The translations under genes were made by a program, and so were the position numbers. The notes beneath the pieces were generated by a model. It saw only the letters and a list, made by a program, of their open reading frames with translations, was not told the DNA's origin and made no database searches. This document shows, in pieces, positions 18,469-26,330 of a stretch of DNA of 38,778 nt. Location of the stretch: the NCBI GenBank assembly GCA_019751915.1, contig JAIEMS010000033.1, positions 1-38,778 on the forward strand, given 5' to 3'. Source of the DNA: Burkholderiaceae bacterium. GTDB lineage: Bacteria; Pseudomonadota; Gammaproteobacteria; Burkholderiales; Burkholderiaceae_C. Every line of letters starts with the position of its first letter. Within the stretch, counting starts at the first letter, position 1.

Positions 18469-19008
18469 TTATTGCACGGGCTTTTCGTACTGGGTGCTCA
18501 TCTCGTAGCGCCCCCGCAAATGTGCGATGCGTTTGATAATTTCGGCTACGCCTTGCAAAAACACCGCGCCAAAACCCAGCGGCATCAGCAAGGCTGCGGG
18601 CCAGCGAATCAAGCCACCGATGTTGCTCGATATCTCGCCGCTGACGTACATATTCCAGAAGAAAGGCCACGTCAGCCACGTCATCAGCCCCATCACGGGC
18701 AGCAAAAAGAAAACCAAGCCAAACAAATCAACCAGCACCGGCCCTTTGCCGCGCAGCTTGCCGTAGATGATGTCCACGCGCACGTGCTCATTGAGTTGTA
18801 GCACCAGCGGTGCCCCCAACATGACCGTGGTGGCAAACAAATACCACTGGATTTCTAACCAAGCATTGGAGCTGAGGTCAAATCCGTAGCGCAGCAAGGC
18901 GTTGCCAGCCGAAATGAGGGCCGCAGCCAGCACGGCCCAGCCCGCCAATTTGCTGATTTTGCTGGAAACCCAGTCCATGCCCAAAGCCAGCTTAAGGAGT
19001 CCCGACAT
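18469..19008 (-). CDS. dctQ: TRAP transporter small permease subunit (DctQ-type)
   Basis: The 179-residue protein has four membrane helices and the typical DctQ features: WAVLAAALISAGNALLRY in helix 1, SSNAWLEIQWYLFATTVMLGAPLVLQLNEHVRVDIIY across helix 2, and the C-terminal LIRWPAALLMPLGFGAVFLQGVAEIIKRI helix. It partners the large subunit encoded 18 bases downstream. AGGAGA stands nine bases before ATG 19008, a clear ribosome-binding site. Substrate is unknown because the binding protein gene is missing from this cluster. Confidence 0.93.
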   Translation of the reverse strand: MSGLLKLALGMDWVSSKISKLAGWAVLAAALISAGNALLRYGFDLSSNAWLEIQWYLFATTVMLGAPLVLQLNEHVRVDIIYGKLRGKGPVLVDLFGLVFFLLPVMGLMTWLTWPFFWNMYVSGEISSNIGGLIRWPAALLMPLGFGAVFLQGVAEIIKRIAHLRGRYEMSTQYEKPVQ

Positions 19009-19079
19009 GGTGTGTCTCCTGAAAAAGTAAAAGTGACGAAAAAACCGGCCATCGTAATGGTTTGTGGCGTTGCGTGCTG

Positions 19080-19514
19080 TCAGTCGCGCGTAGCCCGCCG
19101 CTGCACGCAGGCAATGTAGGCCTCACCGTCGGGGGGGCGGCCTGCACGCTGGCTCTCCCAGAGCATCTGGCCTAAGCACTCCATCGTGGCGTGGTGGGCA
19201 TCGTGCAGCGAATCAAGCCGCTTGGCCAGCAGCTCTACCGCTTGGCGAATGCCCCGGGGTTGGTCGATGCTGCATTGCTCGCTGATCGACAGGTGCATCG
19301 ACAGGTGCAGAAAAGGATTGGTTTGGCCCGGCGGGTCGTCGTAGTTGTGCAGCAACGCTGCCTCGACATCAACCAGTTCTGCGTGGTACTCAGGGTGCTC
19401 GGCAATCCAAAGGCTGGCCAGCGTTTCGATGGCTTGCATCGGAGCACCGCTGTCGGTTTTGGCGTGGGCCGCACAGAAGAAACGGCGCACATCGGCTTGG
19501 GAGGGATTAAACAT
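19080..19514 (-). CDS. DUF1841 family protein
   Basis: The 144-residue soluble protein matches DUF1841 closely: MFNPSQADVRRFF at the start, a conserved HPEYHAEL block, TNPFLHLSMHLSISEQCSIDQPRGIRQ in the middle and HHATMECLGQMLWESQR near the end. The many conserved histidines and carboxylates suggest a metal or ligand site, but the function is unknown to me. It is typical of beta- and gammaproteobacteria. Its start codon shares bases with the divergent LysE-type gene (CATG, 19512-19515). The TRAP genes follow 71 bases downstream on the same strand, so co-transcription is possible. Confidence 0.93.
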   Translation of the reverse strand: MFNPSQADVRRFFCAAHAKTDSGAPMQAIETLASLWIAEHPEYHAELVDVEAALLHNYDDPPGQTNPFLHLSMHLSISEQCSIDQPRGIRQAVELLAKRLDSLHDAHHATMECLGQMLWESQRAGRPPDGEAYIACVQRRATRD

Positions 19515-20172
19515 GGCAGAAAATGTAAGCCATATGGAGTTTCATACTTGGTTGGCTTTTCTGGTGGCATCGTGCCTCATTGCCATCTCGCCCGGCTCGG
19601 GCGCGGTGTTGTCGATGAGCCACGGCCTTTGGTACGGCGTGCGCCAAACCAGCGCCACCATTTTGGGTTTGCAATTGGGCATTTTGCTGATTTTGCTGAT
19701 TGCCGGGGCCGGTGTTGGCTCGCTGTTGCTGGCTTCAGAGGTGGCGTTCAGCACAGTAAAGGTGCTGGGGGCTCTCTACTTGATATACATCGGGTGGTGC
19801 CAGTGGCGCGCGGGCGATGCCTCGCTGCTGCAGACCGAAACCGCAGCGACCCCAACGCCTTGGCAAAAACGCTGCCTGACGGGTTTTTTGACCAACGCCA
19901 CCAACCCCAAGGGAATCATTTTTATGGTGGCAGTGTTGCCCCAGTTTATGACCGAAACCCGCCCGCTGTGGTCGCAACTGGCGGTGATGGCGGCGACCCT
20001 TTGTTCGGTCGATGTGGTGGTCATGCACAGCTACGCTGCCAGCGCCAGCGCCTTGGGTAAGCTGCTGCGCAGCGCCCGGGCAGTACGGGTACAAAATCGG
20101 TTATTTGGCGGTTTATTGATGGCGGTCGGGGCAGGGCTGTTTTTCGTCAAGCGCAGCGGCGAAAACGCCTAA
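19513..20172 (+). CDS. LysE/RhtB-family amino acid exporter
   Basis: The 219-residue inner-membrane protein has about six helices and RhtB hallmarks: FLVASCLIAISPGSGAVLSMSHGL (residues 15-38), GLQLGILLILLIAGAGVGSLL, a YLIYIGWCQWR segment, and TGFLTNATNPKGIIFMVAVLPQF. It probably exports an amino acid or homoserine-lactone-like metabolite by proton antiport. ATG 19513 has GAGGGA about seven bases upstream; ATG 19534 is also possible but lacks such a site. Because the neighbouring DUF1841 gene starts on the opposite strand at 19514, the ribosome-binding site and promoter must lie within that gene. Confidence 0.92.
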   Translation: MAENVSHMEFHTWLAFLVASCLIAISPGSGAVLSMSHGLWYGVRQTSATILGLQLGILLILLIAGAGVGSLLLASEVAFSTVKVLGALYLIYIGWCQWRAGDASLLQTETAATPTPWQKRCLTGFLTNATNPKGIIFMVAVLPQFMTETRPLWSQLAVMAATLCSVDVVVMHSYAASASALGKLLRSARAVRVQNRLFGGLLMAVGAGLFFVKRSGENA

Positions 20173-20177
20173 TCTTG

Positions 20178-20245
20178 GCAATTTTTAGATAAAAACAGGC
20201 TCTAGCCCAAGGCTAGCAAGCCATTGTAGCTATATTTTTAATAGC
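20178..20245 (+). repeat. dispersed palindromic repeat, copy C
   Basis: It contains TTAGATAAAAACAGGCTCTAG, then CAAGCCATTGTAGCTAT and TTTTTAATAGC, in the same order and nearly the same spacing as copies A and E. It fills most of the 139-base gap between the LysE-type exporter and the lytic transglycosylase gene. The internal GGCTAG/CTAGCC pairing can form a hairpin. Confidence 0.7.
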
Positions 20246-20311
20246 GCCCTTCATGTCGGGATTGCCGCTGCTTGCAAGCTCTGCGCGCAAGGGGCGGCGA
20301 CAATCAGACCC

Positions 20312-21454
20312 ATGTACGCATCGAACTCCACCACCTTCAAAACAGCCCTGACGCTGTTGACGGCTGCGCTCTTGGCCGCTTCGGCGGGTGCCGCTGAACC
20401 GCACAAAAAAGCCCGCCACGCCCACCCTCAGCACAAGCTGCCAACGCAAGCCGCACCAGCGGCCAGCACCGTTCAGGGTGGGGCTGCTTATGCCCATCGC
20501 CCTGATGCCATGCAGTTCGCCGACGATGTGGCCCTGCGCCGTGACCTTGACCCGCAGTGGGTACGCGAGGTCATAGGGCAAGCCCGGTTTTTGTCCAAAG
20601 TGCCCCAGTTGATGCTGCCACCGGCCAAGGGCAGCGCCAAGAACTGGCGCGCCTACCGCAGCCGTTTTGTCGAGCCGGTGCGTATCCGCGCAGGGGTGCG
20701 CTTTTGGCAACAATACCGCGAGGCCCTGCTGCAAGCCGAACGCGAGTACGGGGTTCCAGCGCAAATCATTGTCGGCATCATTGGCGTTGAGACCATTTAC
20801 GGCCAACAAATGGGCAACTTTCGGGTGATGGACACGCTGGCGACGCTGGCCTTTGATTTTCCGGCGGCACACCCCCGTGCAGCCGAGCGCGCGGCCTTCT
20901 TTCGGCGCGAGTTGGAGCAATTTTTAAGTTTGGTACACCGCACGGGGGCCGACCCCTTCGCGGCACGCGGCAGCTACGCCGGAGCCATGGGGCTGGGCCA
21001 ATTCATGCCATCGAGCTGGGTGCGTTATGCGGTCGATTTTGATGCCGATGGCCGCATTGACCTGTACGCCAGCCCTGCGGATGCGATTGGCTCGGTCGCC
21101 AATTACTTCATCGGTCACGAGTGGAAGCCCGGCATGCCCACCCACTACCCAGTGGCCTTTGATGCCACCCGCGTGGACATGGATGCTTTGCTGGCCCCAG
21201 ACATCTTGCCCACCTTCAGCGCCGCCAGCATGGCAGCCAAAGGCGCTGTGCTCGACGCTGCGGGCGCACAGCACAACGGCCCACTGGCCTTGATTGAGCT
21301 GCAAAACGGCGACGAACCACCCAGCTACGTGGCAGGAACCGAGAACTTTTATGCCATTACCCGCTACAACTGGTCGAGCTACTACGCAATGGCCGTGATT
21401 GAGCTGGGGCGCGCCGTAGCGGCAGCCATGCAAACGGGCCAAGCCAGCAAATAG
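20312..21454 (+). CDS. mltB: lytic murein transglycosylase B (MltB/SltB type)
   Basis: The 380-residue periplasmic enzyme cleaves peptidoglycan glycan strands with formation of 1,6-anhydro-muramyl ends. It has an N-terminal signal peptide (cleavage likely after residues 24-28) without a lipobox, then the MltB fold with the catalytic glutamate E160 in IIVGIIGVETIYGQQMGNF, a SYAGAMGLGQFMPSSWV segment and DIYASPADAIGSVANYF-like sequence (here DLYASPADAIGSVANYF). The spacer rich in His, Lys, Ala and Pro (residues 30-60) is likely disordered. The next gene encodes an M23 peptidase, so two wall-cutting enzymes lie side by side. Confidence 0.95.
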   Translation: MYASNSTTFKTALTLLTAALLAASAGAAEPHKKARHAHPQHKLPTQAAPAASTVQGGAAYAHRPDAMQFADDVALRRDLDPQWVREVIGQARFLSKVPQLMLPPAKGSAKNWRAYRSRFVEPVRIRAGVRFWQQYREALLQAEREYGVPAQIIVGIIGVETIYGQQMGNFRVMDTLATLAFDFPAAHPRAAERAAFFRRELEQFLSLVHRTGADPFAARGSYAGAMGLGQFMPSSWVRYAVDFDADGRIDLYASPADAIGSVANYFIGHEWKPGMPTHYPVAFDATRVDMDALLAPDILPTFSAASMAAKGAVLDAAGAQHNGPLALIELQNGDEPPSYVAGTENFYAITRYNWSSYYAMAVIELGRAVAAAMQTGQASK

Positions 21455-21508
21455 CAACCCACCCGGCCACTTCGCCTTCAACGCCCATTTTTCGGGGATT
21501 TGTCCGCT

Positions 21509-22414
21509 ATGCCCACTTTTGACTCTGACCACAACCACCTGCCAGCATCCCGCCAGCGCCGCGCGGTGCTAGGGGCGCTCGGCACACTCGGATGGCTGGC
21601 GCTACCCACATCGCACCTTGGCGCAACCACGGTGGCATCGCCCGATATGGACGTTTGGCCGCGCACCCTACACGTGCCCCCCGGCGGTGTGGCACGGCTG
21701 TCGTTGGGTTCAGGTGCCGTACGGCCCGTGGCCCATACAGGCGATGGTGTGCCCGTGCTGGTGCTGGGCGATGCCATCGAGTGGACGGCGCTGGTCGGCA
21801 TTGCGCTGGCGGCCACGCCCGGCCCAGCACACATCACGGTGCAACACGGCGCCGGGGCATTGCAGCAACTGCTCTACACGGTAGTGGCCAAGCGCTACCC
21901 AGAGCAGCGCTTGCAAGTTGCGCCGCGCACGGTGGATTTATCGCCAGAAAACCAAGCCCGCTACGAACGCGAACGCGCGCACCAAGCCACTGTCATCGCT
22001 ACCTTCAGCCAACCCTTGCCCTCCACACTGCAAATGCGGGTGCCGACACCGGGGCGGCGCTCTAGCTCGTTTGGGCTGCGGCGGGTGTTCAATGGGCAAG
22101 CGCGCAATCCGCACAGCGGCATGGACATTGCGGCAGCGACCGGCACCGCCGTGGTGGCTCCTCTGCCGGGGCGGGTGATAGATACCGGCGACTATTTTTT
22201 CAACGGTCAGACGGTTTGGCTCGACCACGGTGGGGGGCTGCTCTCGATGGTCTGCCACCTCAGCGCCATCGATGTGCAGGTGGGCGATCTGCTGCCCACC
22301 GGCCAGCGTGTCGGGGCCGTGGGCGCAACAGGCCGGGCCACCGGGCCGCACTTGCACTGGGGGGTGATGCTCAACCGTACCATGGTCGATCCGGCCTTGT
22401 TTTTACCCGCTTGA
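21509..22414 (+). CDS. M23-family metallopeptidase (LytM domain)
   Basis: The 301-residue envelope protein has a probable signal with twin arginines (SRQRRAVLGALG, R17-R18), so export by Tat is possible. A beta-rich N-terminal region precedes the LytM domain. Zinc ligands are visible as H202 and D206 in NPHSGMDIAA and H283 in GPHLHWGVM (H281 also conserved), so it should be an active peptidoglycan endopeptidase rather than a degenerate amidase activator. ATG 21509 with GGGGA upstream is preferred to an in-frame TTG at 21500. It follows the MltB-type gene by 54 bases and is probably co-transcribed with it. Confidence 0.93.
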   Translation: MPTFDSDHNHLPASRQRRAVLGALGTLGWLALPTSHLGATTVASPDMDVWPRTLHVPPGGVARLSLGSGAVRPVAHTGDGVPVLVLGDAIEWTALVGIALAATPGPAHITVQHGAGALQQLLYTVVAKRYPEQRLQVAPRTVDLSPENQARYERERAHQATVIATFSQPLPSTLQMRVPTPGRRSSSFGLRRVFNGQARNPHSGMDIAAATGTAVVAPLPGRVIDTGDYFFNGQTVWLDHGGGLLSMVCHLSAIDVQVGDLLPTGQRVGAVGATGRATGPHLHWGVMLNRTMVDPALFLPA

Positions 22415-22455
22415 GGTCTTGACGTACCGCCGTTACATCCGTTGCAGCGTTCAAC

Positions 22456-23370
22456 TCACGCCAGCGCCAGCAGCGTGCGTGGACTTTCAAAATAGCGCGA
22501 CTCGCCGGTCAAGGGGTCGGTGAAGGCCAGCGATCGGGCCAACAATTGCAGGGGCCGCGAAAAATCCCCCGCTGGCGCATCGTTCACCTCGGGGTAGAGC
22601 GCATCGTGGCGCAGCGGCAACCTCAGCGCCGCCATATGAACGCGCAATTGGTGGCGCTTGCCGGTGATGGGCCGCAAGCGGTAGCGCGCCCAGTCACCTG
22701 CAACGTCAAGCACCTCGATGTGGGTACAGGTATTGGCTTCGCCGGGCACCTCTTGCATCCGAAAAAACTGTGCGCTTTCTTCGATACGGCTGCGGCGTTG
22801 ACACGGAAAAGCCACCTCGGCACGCCACGGGGCCACCGCTTCGTATTCTTTGGCAATGGCCCGATCCCGAAACAGCCCTTGGTAGCGGCCCCGCGTAGCC
22901 CGCTGCACCGAAAACAACACCAATCCAGCGGTATCGCGGTCGATGCGGTGCAAGGGCGACAGCTCTGGCAAACCAAGCTGCTGCTTCAAGCGCACCAGCA
23001 GCGTCTGGTGCAGATAGCGGCCCGAGGGGGTCACGGGCAAAAAATGGGGCTTATCGGCCACCAGCAAGTGCGCATCTTGGTAAAGCACCGACGCTTGGAA
23101 AGCGATCTCTGGCTCCGCGTCCAAACTGCGGTAGTAATACAGCCGCAGGCCGCGCTCGAAGGGGCGCAGGGCGGTGACGGCCACGCCGTGCTCATCGACC
23201 ACATCGCCCGCCTCTATGCGCTGCAACCACTGCGCCCGCCCCACAGTGGGCAAGCGCTGTGCCAAAAAATCAAGCAAACTGCCTTGTCCGGTGGCAGGCA
23301 AGACGATGCAGCTGGCACTCACGCCGTTGCGCATCGGTAAAACGGGAGGATTTGGTGGGTTCGCTTGCAT
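22456..23370 (-). CDS. RluA-family pseudouridine synthase
   Basis: The protein (304 residues from ATG 23370, or 308 from GTG 23382) converts uridine to pseudouridine in RNA. The catalytic aspartate lies in LSPLHRIDRDTAGLVLFS (D148 counting from the GTG start), followed by ITGKRHQLRVHM and a C-terminal strand. The N-terminal part contains an S4-like region (SLLDFLAQRLPTVGRAQWLQRIEAGDVVDEHG in part). Which rRNA or tRNA position it modifies cannot be told. Neither start has a clear Shine-Dalgarno, and ATG is preferred. It converges on the M23 gene across a 41-base gap. Confidence 0.92.
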   Translation of the reverse strand: MQANPPNPPVLPMRNGVSASCIVLPATGQGSLLDFLAQRLPTVGRAQWLQRIEAGDVVDEHGVAVTALRPFERGLRLYYYRSLDAEPEIAFQASVLYQDAHLLVADKPHFLPVTPSGRYLHQTLLVRLKQQLGLPELSPLHRIDRDTAGLVLFSVQRATRGRYQGLFRDRAIAKEYEAVAPWRAEVAFPCQRRSRIEESAQFFRMQEVPGEANTCTHIEVLDVAGDWARYRLRPITGKRHQLRVHMAALRLPLRHDALYPEVNDAPAGDFSRPLQLLARSLAFTDPLTGESRYFESPRTLLALA

Positions 23371-23398
23371 AGCGCTGGGCACAGTTGAAACAATTGAT

Positions 23399-23462
23399 TG
23401 CTATTAAAACAGTAGCTGATTGTGCATACCCATCAACCGCTACATGCCTATTTGACCTCAAA
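23399..23462 (-). repeat. dispersed palindromic repeat, copy D
   Basis: On the minus strand it reads TGAGGTCAAATAGGCATGTAGC, then AATCAGCTACTGTTTTAATAGC, matching copy E in the first ten bases (TGAGGTCAAA) and in the terminal TTAATAGC. It lies in the divergent gap between the pseudouridine synthase and ompR-type genes, upstream of both. Confidence 0.7.
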
Positions 23463-23510
23463 AAGGCTATTTTTTTGCTTCCATGGCCCATGCCGTCGAT
23501 GGGTTTAAAA

Positions 23511-23590
23511 ATTTGTAACGGTTGGTCAAACCTTGGTACCAACTGCTGTTTTCACAGCGCAAACTGGTAACAATGTCCGTTGTTACAAAT
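23511..23590. promoter_or_regulatory. nested inverted repeats upstream of the OmpR-type regulator gene
   Basis: ATTTGTAAC (23511-23519) is the exact reverse complement of GTTACAAAT (23582-23590). Inside this pair lie a perfect 7-bp inverted repeat GTAACAA/TTGTTAC (23567-23573 and 23580-23586) and the palindrome TTGGTACCAA (23533-23542). The repeated GTAAC/GTTAC core resembles OmpR-type half-sites, so autoregulation by the adjacent gene product is a reasonable guess. A cruciform or RNA hairpin is an alternative. The regulator start is 17 bases downstream. Confidence 0.5.
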
Positions 23591-23606
23591 GCGACCAAGG
23601 TAGACC

Positions 23607-24338
23607 ATGTCTTCGACAAACAACCGCGCCGACAAAATTTTGGTAGTAGACGACGACGCGCGCATCCGCGACCTGCTGCGCCGCTACCTGACGCAAGAAG
23701 GTTTTGATGTCATGGTGGCCGAAGACGGCAAAGCGCTGAACCGGTTGTTGCTGCGTGAATCGGTCGATTTGATCGTCCTTGACCTGATGATGCCCGGCGA
23801 AGACGGACTCTCCATTTGCCGCCGCCTGCGCTCGGTGAATGACCGCACGCCCATCATCATGCTGACCGCCAAGGTCGAAGACGTTGATCGGATCGTGGGC
23901 CTTGAAGTGGGCGCGGACGACTATTTGGGCAAACCCTTCAATCCACGCGAGCTGCTGGCGCGCATCCACGCCGTGCTGCGTCGGCGGCCACAGCAAGAGG
24001 CACCGGGCGCACCTTCGGGCGACAACGAGGTCGTTACCTTTGGCCCATTTTCTTTCGACTTGGGCACCCGTGCCTTGCAAAAAAGCGGCGAAGAACTGCC
24101 CCTGACCACGGGCGAATTTGCCATGCTCAAGGCCTTGGTGCGCCATCCGCGCCAGCCGTTATCGCGGGAAAAACTCGCTTTACTGGCCCGGGGCCGTGAA
24201 TTTGAGCCTTTTGATCGCAGCTTGGATGTGCAAATCTCGCGCCTTCGCAAACTGATTGAAGAAGATGCAGCCGCACCGCGCTACATCCAAACGGTGTGGG
24301 GCGTGGGCTACGTTTTCGTTCCAGACGGCAACCACTAA
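23607..24338 (+). CDS. ompR: OmpR-family response regulator
   Basis: The 243-residue DNA-binding regulator has a receiver domain with acidic pocket D15-D17, phosphoacceptor D59 in LIVLDLMMPGEDG, T87 and K109, followed by a winged-helix effector domain (about residues 130-238; LTTGEFAMLKALVRHPRQPLSREKL, then RSLDVQISRLRKLIEE and TVWGVGYVFVP). The receiver sequence and the partner kinase are OmpR/EnvZ-like. In related Bordetella the orthologous pair is called RisA/RisS, so targets may include envelope and stress genes rather than porins alone. AAGG lies about seven bases before ATG 23607. The kinase gene starts 17 bases after its stop. Confidence 0.93.
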   Translation: MSSTNNRADKILVVDDDARIRDLLRRYLTQEGFDVMVAEDGKALNRLLLRESVDLIVLDLMMPGEDGLSICRRLRSVNDRTPIIMLTAKVEDVDRIVGLEVGADDYLGKPFNPRELLARIHAVLRRRPQQEAPGAPSGDNEVVTFGPFSFDLGTRALQKSGEELPLTTGEFAMLKALVRHPRQPLSREKLALLARGREFEPFDRSLDVQISRLRKLIEEDAAAPRYIQTVWGVGYVFVPDGNH

Positions 24339-24355
24339 AAGCCTGCGGCACTGTT

Positions 24356-25846
24356 ATGCGTTCTCACTACCCTGCAGGGGATGATCCCACCAGCCCTGCC
24401 CCGCTAGAGACTGACACCCGCCAGCGCGAAAGCACCAAACGCGTTCCCTTGAACCTGTTTTGGCGCACCTTCTTTTTGCTCAGTTTATTGTTGGTCGGAA
24501 GCATCTTGGCTTGGCTACAGACGCTGCGGGTGTTGGAACTGGAACCGCGCACACTGCACACGGCCCGGCAGATCGCTTCGCTAGTCGATGTCAGCCTTGC
24601 TGCTTTGGTGCATACCGATGCCAACGCGCGCGCGCCACTGCTCAAAACCATGGCCGAACAAGAAGCCATGCGCGTCTTGCCGCGCCTGCCCAACGACCGG
24701 TTTGAACGCCTCGCCCCGTCCAGCATGGGGCAGCGCCTGACCGAAGAACTGGCCCAACGTTTGGGCAAAGACACCATCGTGGCGGGCAGCGTCAATGGCG
24801 AAAAGGGCTTGTGGGTGGGCTTTAGCCTGCACGGTGCGCCCCACTGGTTGCGCATGGACAGCGAGCGCTTTAACCCCGCAGGGGGCAAAACATGGCTGAT
24901 TTGGTTGATTACCGCCTGTGTGCTGTCACTGGCGGGGGCTGCGGCCATTGCCAATCTTGTCAACCGCCCACTCAAACAATTGTCGGACGCTGCCAACCGC
25001 GTGCGTGAGGGCGACTTTGCCGCCAGTCGGCTCGACGAAGAAGTCGTGACCAGCGAAATCCGCGAGGTCAATATCGGCTTTAACCGCATGGCACAAAAAC
25101 TCGCCAAACTTGAACAAGACCGGGCTGTTATGCTGGCAGGCATCTCGCACGACCTGCGGACACCACTGGCCCGGCTGCGCTTGGAAACCGAGATGAGTGT
25201 CGCCGACGAAATTGCCCGCGAACACATGGTGGCCGACATCGTTCAACTCGATGCCATCATCGATAAATTCCTCGACTATGCCCGACCCGACCATGTCACG
25301 CTGGCCCCGGTCAATCTGCACGGTGTCATCTCCTCGTGCGTCTATGCGGTGCAAGACCACCGTGAATTGCAAATTACCATGTCGGTGCCCGAAGATTTGA
25401 ACGTACTGGCCGACGAAGTCGAGCTGGCACGCATCATCTCCAACTTGCTTGAAAATGCCCGACGCTATGGCAAAACCGTCGACACCGACGTAGCCAGCGT
25501 GGACATTGCCGCCAAAGGCAACGAAGAATGGGTGCTCATCAAAGTACGCGACCACGGTGCAGGCGTTGCGCCAGACCAATTGGCCAACCTGACCAAACCA
25601 TTCTACCGAGGCGACACCGCACGCACCGCAGCCACGGGCGCTGGCTTAGGGCTGGCGATTGTCGAAAAAACCGTGCAGCGCATGGGCGGCATTTTTGCCT
25701 TGGCCAATTCGGCCACGGGTGGCTTGGTGGCCCATGTGCAGCTCCAACGCGGCCAAGACATGCCTCCGGGTGCCGATCTGCAGCAGCGCCTGCACCGCCC
25801 CCAAGTCAAGCGCAAACTTCCGCCCCAGCAACCGACAAAGGCTTGA
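24356..25846 (+). CDS. envZ: EnvZ-type sensor histidine kinase
   Basis: The 496-residue membrane kinase has TM1 at about residues 34-56, a periplasmic domain (57-178), TM2 at about 179-202, HAMP at 203-255, and a dimerisation/phosphotransfer domain with H265 in [18 protein letters not shown]. The ATP-binding domain shows N366 in [10 protein letters not shown], the DHGAG G1 box (399-403) and GAGLGLAIV (428-436). It phosphorylates and probably dephosphorylates the regulator encoded upstream. ATG 24356 is chosen because upstream in-frame codons overlap the regulator gene. The Pro/Gln-rich C-terminus ([15 protein letters not shown]) overlaps the convergent ispF gene by 41 bases. Confidence 0.95.
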   Translation: MRSHYPAGDDPTSPAPLETDTRQRESTKRVPLNLFWRTFFLLSLLLVGSILAWLQTLRVLELEPRTLHTARQIASLVDVSLAALVHTDANARAPLLKTMAEQEAMRVLPRLPNDRFERLAPSSMGQRLTEELAQRLGKDTIVAGSVNGEKGLWVGFSLHGAPHWLRMDSERFNPAGGKTWLIWLITACVLSLAGAAAIANLVNRPLKQLSDAANRVREGDFAASRLDEEVVTSEIREVNIGFNRMAQKLAKLEQDRAVMLAGISHDLRTPLARLRLETEMSVADEIAREHMVADIVQLDAIIDKFLDYARPDHVTLAPVNLHGVISSCVYAVQDHRELQITMSVPEDLNVLADEVELARIISNLLENARRYGKTVDTDVASVDIAAKGNEEWVLIKVRDHGAGVAPDQLANLTKPFYRGDTARTAATGAGLGLAIVEKTVQRMGGIFALANSATGGLVAHVQLQRGQDMPPGADLQQRLHRPQVKRKLPPQQPTKA

Positions 25847-26315
25847 ACAGCAATGCTACCGCCCGCGCCTCTATCGCCAGACACTGACCCACTGGCCCGA
25901 GGCGCTCGGCGGTTTTGGCCTTGACGTTGATTTGGTCGGTGCGCAACCCCAGCGCCAGCGCGATGCGCTCACGCATGGCCGGGATGTGCGCTGCCAAACG
26001 CGGTGCCTGTGCCACCACCGTGCTGTCAATATTGCCAATCTCGTAGCCCTGTGCACGCACACGCCGGGTCGCCTCGGCCAGCAATGTCAATGAATCAGCA
26101 CCCCGAAACGCCGCATCGGTATCTGGAAAATGGGTGCCAATATCGCCCAGCGCTGCCGCGCCCAGCAGCGCATCGGTGATGGCGTGCAACAACACATCAG
26201 CATCCGAGTGCCCCAGCAAACCAGTGGTGTGTTCAATGGTTACACCGCCAATCACCAAGCGCCGTCCCGGCACCAAGGCGTGAACATCCCAGCCCTCACC
26301 GATTCTTAAATTCAT
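25806..26315 (-). CDS. ispF: 2-C-methyl-D-erythritol 2,4-cyclodiphosphate synthase IspF
   Basis: IspF cyclises CDP-methylerythritol 2-phosphate in the MEP isoprenoid pathway. The 169-residue protein carries zinc ligands D10 and H12 (GEGWDVHAL) and H44 ([15 protein letters not shown]), the [11 protein letters not shown] loop and [10 protein letters not shown] near the C-terminus. ATG 26315 is chosen because AAAGG is eight bases upstream. ATG 26321 and GTG 26324 are in-frame alternatives. Its 3' end overlaps the 3' end of the kinase gene tail to tail. IspD is encoded 15 bases upstream on the same strand. Confidence 0.96.
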   Translation of the reverse strand: MNLRIGEGWDVHALVPGRRLVIGGVTIEHTTGLLGHSDADVLLHAITDALLGAAALGDIGTHFPDTDAAFRGADSLTLLAEATRRVRAQGYEIGNIDSTVVAQAPRLAAHIPAMRERIALALGLRTDQINVKAKTAERLGPVGQCLAIEARAVALLFKPLSVAGAEVCA

Positions 26316-26330
26316 CACCATCACCTTTGT

